Source: Spongilla lacustris (lineage: Eukaryota > Porifera > Demospongiae > Spongillida > Spongillidae). Taken from it: DNA of 64,000 nt. A program made the position numbers and the translations under genes. Location: the NCBI GenBank assembly GCA_949361645.1, contig OX442419.1, positions 10,756,351 to 10,820,350 on the forward strand, given 5' to 3'. Numbering within the stretch: the stretch's first letter is position 1; each line of letters opens with the position of its first letter. Below are positions 48,219 through 58,209 of the stretch, in pieces. The notes below the pieces were generated by a model. The model made no database searches, was not told where the DNA came from, and saw only the letters and a list, made by a program, of their open reading frames with translations.

Positions 48219-48418
48219 NNNNNNNNNNNNNNNNNNNNNNNNNNNNNNNNNNNNNNNNNNNNNNNNNNNNNNNNNNNNNNNNNNNNNNNNNNNNNNNNNN
48301 NNNNNNNNNNNNNNNNNNNNNNNNNNNNNNNNNNNNNNNNNNNNNNNNNNNNNNNNNNNNNNNNNNNNNNNNNNNNNNNNNNNNNNNNNNNNNNNNNNNN
48401 NNNNNNNNNNNNNNNNNN
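48219..48418. other. assembly gap (200 N)
   Basis: A run of exactly 200 N, a placeholder length. Sequence right of it does not continue the repeat unit, so the gap hides the end of copy A. Confidence 0.99.
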
Positions 48419-48889
48419 AAATTTTTGGCCCGGCTAACAGGCAATTTATGTGGCTAATTAAATATGGAGTAAAGATTCTATGCGCACGTACTAACTACAG
48501 TTACAAATAAGCTGTTTACTTGTATGGATTCAGATTTCAGCGGGTTCAACATGTAAAAAAATGGCGGTCCGTGTATAAAAATGGCGGAAACAAAACCTTG
48601 CGCAAAGAAAACTGCACTAAATATCTGTTCGTGTGTCGGGAAGGCCTAGCTGTCAAATGAACGGAAAACATCAGTTTCCCACCAGGCTATATGTTCTTGT
48701 GCATCATAGGTATAGCAAATTTTTGCAAGTATCAAATTTTAAAGTTTAGAATCACAAGCACAGGTGACCTGTGCCGCCAGGAGGTGAAGTGCGGCATACT
48801 ATAAATTAGCAAGCTCATGCAGAAACTGCCCATGTAGAATGCATTAAAAAGTAGATTTTAATGAGCCGGTCTTTGTACTTTGATGATAG
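48419..48889. other. no gene seen
   Basis: Unique sequence after the gap. No coding evidence on either strand. Confidence 0.4.
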
Positions 48890-49250
48890 AGTATTTGGTG
48901 AGGTCAGTCACATAATGCAGTGCATCACTAACTACTGATGTAGCATATGGCGGTGAGTGCTGTTTCAGAGATGGATGAAAAAATTAGCACTACTAAGGGA
49001 GATGTTGACATTGTACATGTATAGTGCAGCTGTATACTTCAACATTTTTAGCCACTGAACATTGTGTGAGGTTCTCTGGTCCTACCAAAGGTATGTCCAC
49101 TATGTCCTGTACTGAAAGGACACTTCCTAAATCATTTGACAAGGCTTTGTTATGTTGGTGCACATGGAGACATTTGGAGTGACATAGTAAGTGTTATCAT
49201 ACTGTGCTGTACTGAGAGATGTACCCAAGATGGCCGCCAGTAAGAGAACT
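48890..49250 (-). pseudogene. truncated relic of the neighbouring beta-helix/multi-membrane gene
   Basis: About 49010-49250 is highly similar to 53300-53580, the 5' coding part of the large gene, but lacks about 110 internal bases (after CTTCCTAAATCA). About 48900-49000 resembles 52540-52640. It therefore retains two separated pieces of a paralogue on the same strand, with no long open frame. It sits just downstream of the intact gene's stop and is best read as the stump of a tandem duplicate. Confidence 0.65.
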
Positions 49251-49774
49251 AATGGGCATTTTAGAGTTCTTTTCATGCTGTGGAGTATTTTTTTAAGCAG
49301 ACTTGGTTGCCATTTTGATCAGTTGTATTATGAAGCTTGATATAAAGATAATGTGCAGTTAAAAATGCTCTTACTTGTACCTTTGTCCCCAATAAACCAA
49401 ATCTACTGTGACACACGTTAACTGAATACTTCATTTATAATTTTAAAAAAGTTTCCCCATCCACACTTCCCATCCTTTGCATGCCCTACACTTCTCATGA
49501 AGGTAACTTCCCTACTGTTGTATTGCAGTTTTCTGCCACCGGTACTTAAAGCTTCTGATAAGCATCATGACATACATATGTCGCACACTAATTCAGAATG
49601 TATTGATGCAATATGATGTACATGCATTCAATGAGACCATGATTCAAGAATTAAATTGATATTGAAATGCTATTTTCACACAACATACGTTATCTAAATC
49701 TAACATAGACTACTACTGACACACTTCAAAAAACTTAACAACTGAAATACTATTAATAATTTGTGTTTTGATTG
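49251..49774. other. 3' side of the large gene, no other gene seen
   Basis: AT-rich interval between the relic and the stop codon of the large gene; it would hold that gene's 3' untranslated region. On the minus strand TTTATT-type (AATAAA inverse) words are not conspicuous. Confidence 0.4.
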
Positions 49775-52700
49775 TTAGTCATCAAGTAGAGGTTCGCGAT
49801 ATTCAGAGCTGTAGTCTGTGATTCCATCTCCACTGGTAGTTGATATGTATTCTTCGAGCAATGGTTGAGCCTCAGCATTGAGAGTAGAAACCTTTCTGCA
49901 TGAGGGGAAAAGAATGCTAACTATCCTTTGCAGTCTTTGATAAGTTACAATCACTAACAGAAGTAACATTGCACATGTAACAACAATATTGATAACAACT
50001 TCAAACGATTGGTCAAATAGTATTAACTGGTTATTGTTGGCAGCAAGAACGGTACCAGAGAGAATCAAAATATTTGCAAAAAAAAAAGTTTCAATCAGTA
50101 GAACAGACCAGTTCTTGTAAACAGACAATGCAACCACAATGTATAGATACAATGGTGCACAAAATACAATGGCTAGCATCTTCACTGCTGTTATAGGTGA
50201 TAGAGTGAACACCAGGTATAGAGGGAGACGGATAAATAGAAGAACTCCTGGCCAGAAACGATAACGATCTTTGAATGGAGCTTGGTAACTATCAAAAAAT
50301 GGCTTCAGTTTGTTAACCCATTGAAGACACCTCCAGTGTGACTTAGCCTGCAACCATGAGGTCATCAGTAATATGGTGGAATATGGGATGATGAAGAAGG
50401 TTGTGACTAACAAACCAAATATGAACAGAGGTAGGTGTTCCCTTCCAAGGTACTCCATGTTCCCATCATACTGCCATACAAGCCATGAACTGTTCAGTGT
50501 TTCTAGGGAAACAGGTGAGAATATAGTGATGATGGTTCGTAGGATCTTTGAGTAGGAGAGGAGGACTAGTGTGGACAGTACAGGGACTGCATTCAGCTTT
50601 GATATCCATGTAGAGTATCGTCCTGCAAGAATCACACCTCCTACTAGAGAAAACACATATGCAGGAAACACAAACTGCAGCCACGTTTTAGCATAGCTGG
50701 TCATTCCATCATAGAAGCACACCTCGATACCAAAGTCAAGGTTGATCCAAGCTATGACTGTGGATAGAAAATATGAATAGCCACTTCTGGTACGAAAAAA
50801 TATGGTATCATTTATTCTGATAATGTTGGCATATAGAACTATTCCATTTAGAGCACCATTGGTCACAGTGAAGTTGAAGAGAAGCAACACCCCCACCAGA
50901 ACCACTCCCATGATGATGAACATCATGATTAGCAGAAGGTAATAATTAGAACAGCTTGCACACTTAGATGTTCCAAATGTCATACTCAGATTCTCATGGC
51001 ACCCCCCACACAGTACTCCACTACGACTGTAGCTGCACTGACTGTCCAAATCTAGTACATTGATTGTTTTATTTTGTGTGCAATAATCAAATGGACAAGG
51101 AGATTGGAATGCTGGGACACCTTGGGAAGTGAGACCAATCCATATGTTTCCAGTATTCAACACTGTTATATCACTGATATTACACACCAGATTGTTCCTC
51201 TGAAGCAATGGGTCACATATGCATGACGAAGAGGCATCATCTTTAACAAATAGAGTTGGACATGGTAAAATAAGAAGATTGAGTATATAACCATTTGGGT
51301 TTGAATTTGGAGTTTTCAGGCTTACAGTTCCATTCTTCAACTCATAGGGAATAACATAAGAACTACATTGTTTGACAGTTTTCAGTGCACCAATGACCTG
51401 ATTGACTGCATTTGAATAAACAATGATTGCAGTTGGAACGATACTATATCTCTGACCAAGTGTTACAAATGTCAATACAAGTGCTTGTCCTGGATATATA
51501 TATACACTTTCACTGGTCAAACATAGTGAACTAGTGCAGGAAAATATGCATGGAGAGTCAGACGATATCAGTGATGTAGAGTTGTCATGGTAGCCAATCC
51601 TGGTAATATTATCAAACACAAAGCTTGATTTTAACACAAATGTTGGATCTATTTGGCATACATCAATATTCCCTCCATACAGAACACTGCCTGCATCGCC
51701 AGCATAGTTGCCTTCAAAATAAAGATCAATGTCTTCAAAGTCTGTACAGTTCAGCATATAAAAACATGTATTGCTGGTCACTGATGTTTCAACATATATG
51801 GCTCCTCCAGTGAGAAATGCTGTGTTGTTGATGAAAGACACATTTGTTGGTGAGATGAAGGAAATAGAGGATGACGAATCTACAAATATTGCTCCTCCAT
51901 AACTAGCAGTGTTTCGAATGAACTTAGAATTCCCAGTGAAGTAAAGGGAAGAGCTTACTAAAGAAATGGCTCCTCCTCTTCCAGACACAGCAATGTTGTT
52001 AATAAAGGTGTTATTTCCTTTGAGATATACTTTAGAGCTTAGAGTAGTTATACCAGATTGTATAAATGTGTTATTTCCTTCAATAGAAATTATTGTATCA
52101 TAAGCAAATATTGTGGATTGCCAAAAAGTTGAATTATAAATTGTGAAATACTCGTTGGTGTTTGGATATCCAGAAAGTTGTATATCACCTTGAGTATACA
52201 AGTTTGATACTTGTATAAGTATATCATAGCCATTTTTTTCTGTTTGTACGAACAGAAATGCGTTTGCATTTGTGTAGCTCGTCATACTATAGAATGAACA
52301 TTCACTAATACATATTAATTTATCATTCTTCGTTGTGCTGCCGGTGCTAATATTAATATATATCATAAGAGAAGACCCACCATAATCCAGTGCAAAAGTA
52401 CAGTTCTCAACATTAATACTTTGTGGTGAAGTGATAAGAAAGCCAAGTGATGATCCACCTGCATCGCCATAAGCTCCATAGTTGCACTGAAATGTAGAGT
52501 CCTTAATGATGTACTTTGATGGTGCAGTGCTTGGTGAGCTCAGGTAATAGAAGGCACCACTGACTATTGATGTGGCATATGAGCTGTACATGTTGGTGAG
52601 TGTCACTTCAGAGGTGGAAGAAGAGGCAACGATGCAGAGATTAGGACCATGCAAACCTTGATTTCTGTATGTTACTAAACTATCAATGGAGATGGTGATG

Positions 52701-53698
52701 TTGTACGACTGGTCCAGCACAAGTGACAAGCCTGTGCCATACAAAGTAAAGATTCGATCATAACTAATGTTGAAGAGAGCATCCATGCCCAAAGCCACTA
52801 CAATGAAGGAGATATTTAGCTGATGTGATATAGTAGTGGTTACATTATCATCATAGTGAAGATAAATATTTCCACCAGTATAGTTGCTGCTGTCAAATGA
52901 TCCATTATTTGTGTACAAAGTCCCTACTTCATTCCTACAGTAACTATACTGGGGCATATGTTGAAGGATGTCTTTTACTATCTGGTTGTTTGCCACAAAT
53001 GATGACCTTGTTATATGAGACTGTCCTAACACATTCACTCCAACCAAACCATATCCTGTGCTGTTCTGAACTGACACACCCTCCATGGACAGGTTGTATA
53101 CACTGGAGATGTGGATACTAGCATTCTGTGATGTCACAGAAGAATATTGTCCACAGTTGAGTAAAGTGAGGTTTGCAAGAGTCAGGTTAGTGACATTAGA
53201 AAACAAAAGTCCTGAAAGGTTGGTGCACACGATACTTGTTGATGATTGGAAGTAGGTTATGTTGTCATCTGCACTATAAGGGTTAAACCCATATTCCTTA
53301 ACATTTTCAGCCACTGAATGTTGTGTGAGGTTCTCTGATCCTACCAAACGTATGTCCACTATGTCTAGTACTGAAAGGACACTTCCTAAATCAAACAGGT
53401 GCACACCTGGCAAAAATATGAATTGTGTTTTGGATTGAAAATAAGAAATGTTATTGAAATAAGTTTTAAACTCTTGGCAAAGCTCTGCAATGTTGGTGCA
53501 CATGGAGACATTTGGAGTGACATAGTAAGTGTTATCATACTGTGCTGTACTGAGAGATGTACCCAAGATCGCCACCAGGATTAGAAAAAATTCATAGGAG
53601 TTTATCTTCACAAATAGATTTTTCTGATAATCCATTGCAGTGCACTTCTGAAACTCTATAATAATTTTATACAGTGAATGCACTTCTGACGTCATCAC
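49775..53698 (-). CDS. secreted-head beta-helix protein with about 9-10 membrane segments (1307 aa)
   Basis: Single uninterrupted frame. The first Met is at 53698, but Met22 (53635) gives a better signal peptide (FFLILVAILGTSLSTAQ, residues 37-53), so translation probably starts there. Residues 55-700 are extracellular: many N-x-S/T sites and parallel-beta-helix (pectin-lyase-like) repeats, clearest at 575-635 where GGAI recurs (RGGAISL, YGGAIFV, TGGAIYV). Residues 810-917 are Cys-rich, ending SGVLCGGCHENLS and CASCSN. From 919 the chain is hydrophobic with about nine or ten membrane spans, including YAKTWLQFVFPAYVFSL, FWPGVLLFIRLPLYLVF and LLIETFFFANILIL. The tail (about 1255-1307) has EAQPLL, an acidic-dileucine sorting type, and acidic EPLLDD. 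I recall this C-terminal tract from sponge and cnidarian predicted proteins of unknown function; a receptor or channel role is speculation. A stump of a second copy lies at 48890-49250. Confidence 0.9.
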   Translation of the reverse strand: MMTSEVHSLYKIIIEFQKCTAMDYQKNLFVKINSYEFFLILVAILGTSLSTAQYDNTYYVTPNVSMCTNIAELCQEFKTYFNNISYFQSKTQFIFLPGVHLFDLGSVLSVLDIVDIRLVGSENLTQHSVAENVKEYGFNPYSADDNITYFQSSTSIVCTNLSGLLFSNVTNLTLANLTLLNCGQYSSVTSQNASIHISSVYNLSMEGVSVQNSTGYGLVGVNVLGQSHITRSSFVANNQIVKDILQHMPQYSYCRNEVGTLYTNNGSFDSSNYTGGNIYLHYDDNVTTTISHQLNISFIVVALGMDALFNISYDRIFTLYGTGLSLVLDQSYNITISIDSLVTYRNQGLHGPNLCIVASSSTSEVTLTNMYSSYATSIVSGAFYYLSSPSTAPSKYIIKDSTFQCNYGAYGDAGGSSLGFLITSPQSINVENCTFALDYGGSSLMIYINISTGSTTKNDKLICISECSFYSMTSYTNANAFLFVQTEKNGYDILIQVSNLYTQGDIQLSGYPNTNEYFTIYNSTFWQSTIFAYDTIISIEGNNTFIQSGITTLSSKVYLKGNNTFINNIAVSGRGGAISLVSSSLYFTGNSKFIRNTASYGGAIFVDSSSSISFISPTNVSFINNTAFLTGGAIYVETSVTSNTCFYMLNCTDFEDIDLYFEGNYAGDAGSVLYGGNIDVCQIDPTFVLKSSFVFDNITRIGYHDNSTSLISSDSPCIFSCTSSLCLTSESVYIYPGQALVLTFVTLGQRYSIVPTAIIVYSNAVNQVIGALKTVKQCSSYVIPYELKNGTVSLKTPNSNPNGYILNLLILPCPTLFVKDDASSSCICDPLLQRNNLVCNISDITVLNTGNIWIGLTSQGVPAFQSPCPFDYCTQNKTINVLDLDSQCSYSRSGVLCGGCHENLSMTFGTSKCASCSNYYLLLIMMFIIMGVVLVGVLLLFNFTVTNGALNGIVLYANIIRINDTIFFRTRSGYSYFLSTVIAWINLDFGIEVCFYDGMTSYAKTWLQFVFPAYVFSLVGGVILAGRYSTWISKLNAVPVLSTLVLLSYSKILRTIITIFSPVSLETLNSSWLVWQYDGNMEYLGREHLPLFIFGLLVTTFFIIPYSTILLMTSWLQAKSHWRCLQWVNKLKPFFDSYQAPFKDRYRFWPGVLLFIRLPLYLVFTLSPITAVKMLAIVFCAPLYLYIVVALSVYKNWSVLLIETFFFANILILSGTVLAANNNQLILFDQSFEVVINIVVTCAMLLLLVIVTYQRLQRIVSILFPSCRKVSTLNAEAQPLLEEYISTTSGDGITDYSSEYREPLLDD

Positions 53699-53799
53699 TT
53701 GTAATGCATAAATGTAGTTTATTTGTACAAATCAATTGTGTGTGAGTGCAAATAGATTTAGTCACTGATGTATCACATGCATGCAAGTATCTACCGCAC

Positions 53800-53996
53800 A
53801 TAGGATGCATCACGTGCCCCTCCTCCCATAGAATGCATCATGTGCCCCTCCTCCCATAGGATGCATCATGTGCCCCTCCTCCCATAGGATGCATCATGTG
53901 CCCCTCCTCCCATAGGATGCATCATGTGCCCCTCCTTCCATAGGATGCATCATGTGCCCCTCCTTCCATAGGATGCACCATATGCCCCTCCTCCCA
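53800..53996. repeat. 28-bp tandem repeat upstream of the large gene
   Basis: Unit CCCCTCCTCCCATAGGATGC plus ATCATGTG, about seven copies, 100-300 bases upstream of the first Met on the promoter side. Confidence 0.93.
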
Positions 53997-54918
53997 TTGT
54001 TTACGTACATGCTATTTACGGATGAGTGTATTTGAGTATGACTTTAAAAGATGGGAGCTATGAAGAAAACTTTAATTGGCACACCATTGAAAGATTTGAG
54101 AGCAGAAGAAGGCACGATAAATGCTCATCCATGTCCCAAGAGACTGTAACGATGTCAGTTCAGTGGTTCCATGGTAATTCAGCGCGCGGCGCATGGGCTT
54201 TCGAAGATCTTGCTGTATCGATGAACTGAAGAAGTTTGTTTCATTTCCAATATCTGCTATCACATCCCTTTTGTATTTATATAAGGGGGGCTTAAAACAC
54301 GAAGAGGATAATTCTCTCACGACCACTGAGCCAGGGAGATAAGCGGGAGCGCGGAAAGCCCCCCAGACCCCACTGATAAGCGAACGCTTATCAGTAGTTT
54401 GAGTTTTAAAAGCAACATGCTTTGAACAGTTTCAGTTAAAACAAAAGGAGAGGCTGCAACTCCCTAAAGAGGGGTAAAAAGAAAATCCCTGCATAAAGTT
54501 AAGGGGAGGAGGCTGTTAGTAGCTGCGCATTAATGAGCCTATATACAACACCTGATTAATTACTCCCACTTAATTCATCATGCAGGTGTTGGAATCACTT
54601 TCATGAGCCCCATGTTGCTACACATAGTATCCCAAACCTTCCTTTGGGTAGTGGATTTGTTATAGGATGTCTGCTATCATTTCTTGTGTTGGACAATATT
54701 GTTAAATGATAGAGTGCCTGAATTCAGAGCCTCTCTTATGTATAGTGGTAACGAATATCAATGTGCATGGTCCTTGCATAATTTTATTTTATTTTTTTAT
54801 TTTTATTTTTTTAAAGCGTAAAACTTATTAATATAGGATATAAATATTCGAATATACAGCAAATGCACAATATGAGTTAGATGATTAAATTAAATGACAT
54901 TGATCAACTAGATGCTTT
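53997..54918. other. no gene seen
   Basis: A perfect hairpin CTGATAAGCG-AACG-CTTATCAG lies at about 54371-54394. A short minus-strand frame at 54072-54326 shows no domain. Confidence 0.45.
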
Positions 54919-55551
54919 CTAGTCCAGAGTGAACCTAGATTCACTATGCACTAGCTCTACAGGGAGAGGGACACTGCAAGGTACGTGCCCCTTTGATGAA
55001 CGAGCTCCTCTGATGCATAGGATGGATGAACGGAGGAGAGAAAAGGACAGACGGCATCGCAACCATCCAATGGTTTGGCTGTAGGATGAGTTCCATTTGG
55101 AAGCTAGCCGGTCTGCAAGGCGTTTATAAAACGTTGTTGCAATTGGACCCATTCCACCAGTAGTGGAGAGTACGATTGGGGTGAAGGAGGCATGCTCTAT
55201 GTTCCTGATGCGTTGCTCATATGCTCTTTGTTTTTCTTTTTCATGTCTGCGGTAGCAAGCACTGGGTGTGGGTGTGGTGTTAGATGGAGCAAGTGGGTTG
55301 AGAACTCTGACATCAAAAAACGCTTTTTCAAAGTGGCCACCCCATGCAGAAGCCATCAGCTGCAATGTCTGATCTTGCTCCAATGTCAGTGATGGTAGAG
55401 GCAAGTTTGAAGGTTTCTCTGGTAACTGGTTGTAGGTTTGGTTCGATGGTTACATTGTGACACACTTCAGACAGCAAATTTGCAGTGAGGTTCCGAATCT
55501 CATTGTGGCGTAGGGTAGGATAACCTCCAAAAGGACATAATGCATGCATAC
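54919..55551 (-). pseudogene. R2-like retroelement nuclease C-terminus, fragment
   Basis: Minus-strand order: MHALCPFGG, TLRHNEIRNLTANLLSEVCH, EPNLQPVT, SDIAADGF, a frame change near 55330-55400, FFDVRVLNPLAPSN, HEKEKQRAYEQRIRNIEHAS, FTPIVLSTTGGMGP and FSLLRSSILCIRGARSS. HALxC followed by RHN is the second half of the zinc motif preceding the nuclease of R2-type elements. SDIAADGF and FFDVRV are the paired acidic strands expected of a PD-(D/E)XK fold. The RT part is missing (5' truncation) and the frame is broken. Confidence 0.75.
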
Positions 55552-55619
55552 CTGATTGTCTTCCATGATTGTTGTTGCTTGTTTCTGTGACATATGAAGG
55601 TCTGATAAAAGTTTTCTGA

Positions 55620-55730
55620 TCCACAATGCATGCTTCCTGTGTGGCTGTACTCAAAGCAACATACTCTGCCTCGACAGTGTGACAATTGGTTGTTTCTTGC
55701 TGAACCAACTTATAGATCCACTACCACTAG
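55620..55730 (-). pseudogene. Ty1/copia RNase H fragment, frameshifted
   Basis: Minus strand reads GSGSISWFSKKQPIVTLS, changes frame, then VEAEYVALSTATQEA. This is the S-W-R/F-S-K-K-Q ... AEAEY-x-A-L motif of copia-type RNase H. It lies immediately upstream of the R2-like fragment and its second half is in one open frame with it. Confidence 0.75.
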
Positions 55731-55739
55731 CTATCCACT

Positions 55740-57000
55740 AGCCACCGCACCACTGTTGTTCTGTCAGCATCATTTCAGTTCTGGGCTCAGCGATAAACAA
55801 CTTCCTTCCGCAACCCTGCATGTATAGTACAATAGCATTGCTGTTTGCGTCTCCTGCATAGTGCATATGCTGTCGTGGTTCCTCTCCTCGTTAGTGTACG
55901 TTTTGATTCGGTCCTTCATTACTAAGTAAAGCGCGTAAGGGACTAACTAACTACTGACCCGGCTATATCTGTTCTTCCCGCTCGTTTGCCCAACAGTGTA
56001 GGCAGGCACTGCCAGGCAGAAGGACCTCGCGCTTCCAGTAAACAAATGAGACTTATATACATCAAAACACTCATACATGTAATTCATAAAGGCTTCAGTA
56101 ACTGCTTGCTAGTACCCAAGCAACTAATTGCGCATGCTCGCAATCCGATTGTACTGTAACGCTGCTGGCCGCGATTTTGCCGAGAGATTCTCCCGACCCT
56201 GCTTCCACGTAGCGATGATGTAACACATCCGCTGCTGTGGCGTGGGTCTGGGTACGAGACTAGCCGTGACCGTGATCGCGAAGTGCAGTATATCGAACCA
56301 TGCATGCATTTATTATACGTTAAAAATCTTTTATGTATGCCGCGTGACCGTATCGAAGATAGACAGGCCGTGTACGTGCATGAGCGTATTGCTAAGTGGC
56401 AGTCAGCCCTAGACCGCGATCTTGACAAAATCCGGCCAACCACGAACGTGACCGTATCGTATACTGCTGGCTGCGGCATCACTGCAGTCTTTATGATATA
56501 ACAGCTTTTCCACTATCCTTTACTAGCATGGTGTCCAAATACGGAATTAAGCTAGCACTCTTCAATTCCCAATTCTTGGAAATCGCAAAATCGACTACAA
56601 GCAACGACAGCCACTCCCATCAATTTTCAACCGAAAGTACCTCCGTCCCTCTACTAGAAACTCACCTTTACGGTTTCGTGTTGTGACGATCACACGATTG
56701 TTGAGAACGGAACCGCCACGGATCGCATGCAGTTACGTGCTTATCCGGTTTGTTGACAATAACTCAGGATGTGTATGAACTACAAAAATGTTTCGGAATT
56801 AGCATGTATTTCTATACACAAACAACATTATATATTGCCCTGCCTTAACATAAACGCTAAGCCTCCCCAATAACATAAGCAAAACAATTAAGAGTTAATA
56901 AAATGCGGACACTGCATGATGCATTATTGCATCATGCATGCATGCAAGCTAGCTAACTAACAAATGGCCAATATTATAATTATAATTATAACATTATTAT
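55740..57000. other. no gene seen; lone transposon terminus
   Basis: The inverse of TAGTCTCGTACCCAGAC ends at about 56266, the terminus of the element described at 32469-33027. No left partner was found. Small open frames around it lack domains. 56940-57010 is AT-rich. Confidence 0.5.
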
Positions 57001-57007
57001 TATATAA

Positions 57008-57465
57008 TTATATATATGCAGCTTTCAAAGTAACAAAACTGAGCAAGGTTGTTCGTTGCTGCACACCGCGGAGCATTGAATTGGACTGAGACACAAGGGT
57101 TAGCACCCAATATAGGTCCAGCTTCAACAGCGTTGTCACTGTCTTGGTCTGAACTGGAATATTCAAAGTAATATAGGGGTTACCGGTAGCCAAAAATCCT
57201 GGTTGACATCTTCTTCACCTGAACACAGACCTGGTTATCTAACGAATTAATATATGCAGGAATTAGGCTCATGTTAAAAGGCACTGGCGATATGCAAACC
57301 GGGGCGTTGACATCGGCCTGAACTGTCCCGACGGGAGCTTCCACCCGCACGTGGGTGCACTGCTCTAGGAAAGATATCCAACAGCCATCCCATGCAAGGA
57401 CGCTTGAAGAAGGGAACTCCGCATCCAGTAACGGATATGGAACTTTGGATATCTATAGTATCTTG
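57008..57465 (-). other. possible coding remnant, product unknown
   Basis: The minus strand is open from about 57465 to a TAA at about 57185, with LLDAEFPSSSVLAWDGCW, QCTHVRVEAPVGTVQADV and VCISPVPFNMSL. The same frame reopens after the stop with EAGPILGANPCVSVQFNAPR. Possible splice sites (CAG|GTGAAG; TTCCAG) would give a 64-base intron but do not keep this frame. The V-x-APxGT pattern faintly recalls phospholipid scramblases, not enough to name it. Confidence 0.25.
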
Positions 57466-57940
57466 TTCAGGTCGAGAAGTATATCTTTCAGCAGCATATT
57501 ATGCTATCCATCGTATATCATCCTCCATCTCGTGATATAAATTGTACTAAACTTGACATGCGAAGCATACGTCAGTTGTTATAGGAGAGAAAGGAAATAT
57601 AGGGCTTAAGGATAGGGTCGCGCGAAGCGCGTGCATGGGTTGGATGCTTTAAACTCATTGGACCATGCATATGCTTGTTTGACCAACTAATCCACTATTT
57701 AGCGTGAATACATGCACTGGGGTTGATGGCTATATCACATTGGGGTAAGTGCTGACCAACCACGAATCCTTCTTTGCCTGTCCGGCCCATAGCCACTCCC
57801 ACTTGAGGCTCGTGGCTATGTCACATTGGGGTGGCCATATGTAAATGGCTAAAAATATAATTACCTTGCTACAGCCGGCAATAACAGCATACAACTAGAT
57901 GATGGTCTGACATTGCAATATGCTGCACACCCACCCACTG

Positions 57941-57970
<30 letters not shown>

Positions 57971-57971
<1 letters not shown>

Positions 57972-58094
57972 AGGGCCGGTGAGAGGGGGGGGAGGGGGTA
58001 AGCGGGGTGACTTCCCCCGGGCCCCAAGGTATAATATATATATATAGGGGCCCCAAAATATAATAGGGGGCCCAGCGGGCTAATCTCAAGGGGG

Positions 58095-58135
<41 letters not shown>

Positions 58136-58209
58136 CTCGTATTTTAGGGCCTATGGGGCCCTCAAATGATATGTTACCCCGGGCCTCACTACGGCTCTCA
58201 CCGGCCCTG
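57971..58209. mobile_element. hAT-like MITE, 239 bp, between C homopolymers
   Basis: Begins CAGGGCCGGTGAGAG and ends CTCTCACCGGCCCTG. CAGGG...CCCTG termini are typical of hAT elements. It is preceded by a C run of about 28 bases and holds another of about 36 (58099-58134). An 8-base target duplication cannot be judged in the homopolymer. Present in copy B, absent from copy C. Confidence 0.7.

Noticed and set aside
50373..53584. Plus-strand frames of 60-74 codons opposite the large gene
   Set aside because: They are shadows of a clearly coding 1307-residue frame on the minus strand.
56283..56501. 72-codon plus-strand frame with alternating charged residues
   Set aside because: It lies next to a lone transposon terminus, is partly built from a repeated CGTGACCGT word, and shows no recognisable domain.
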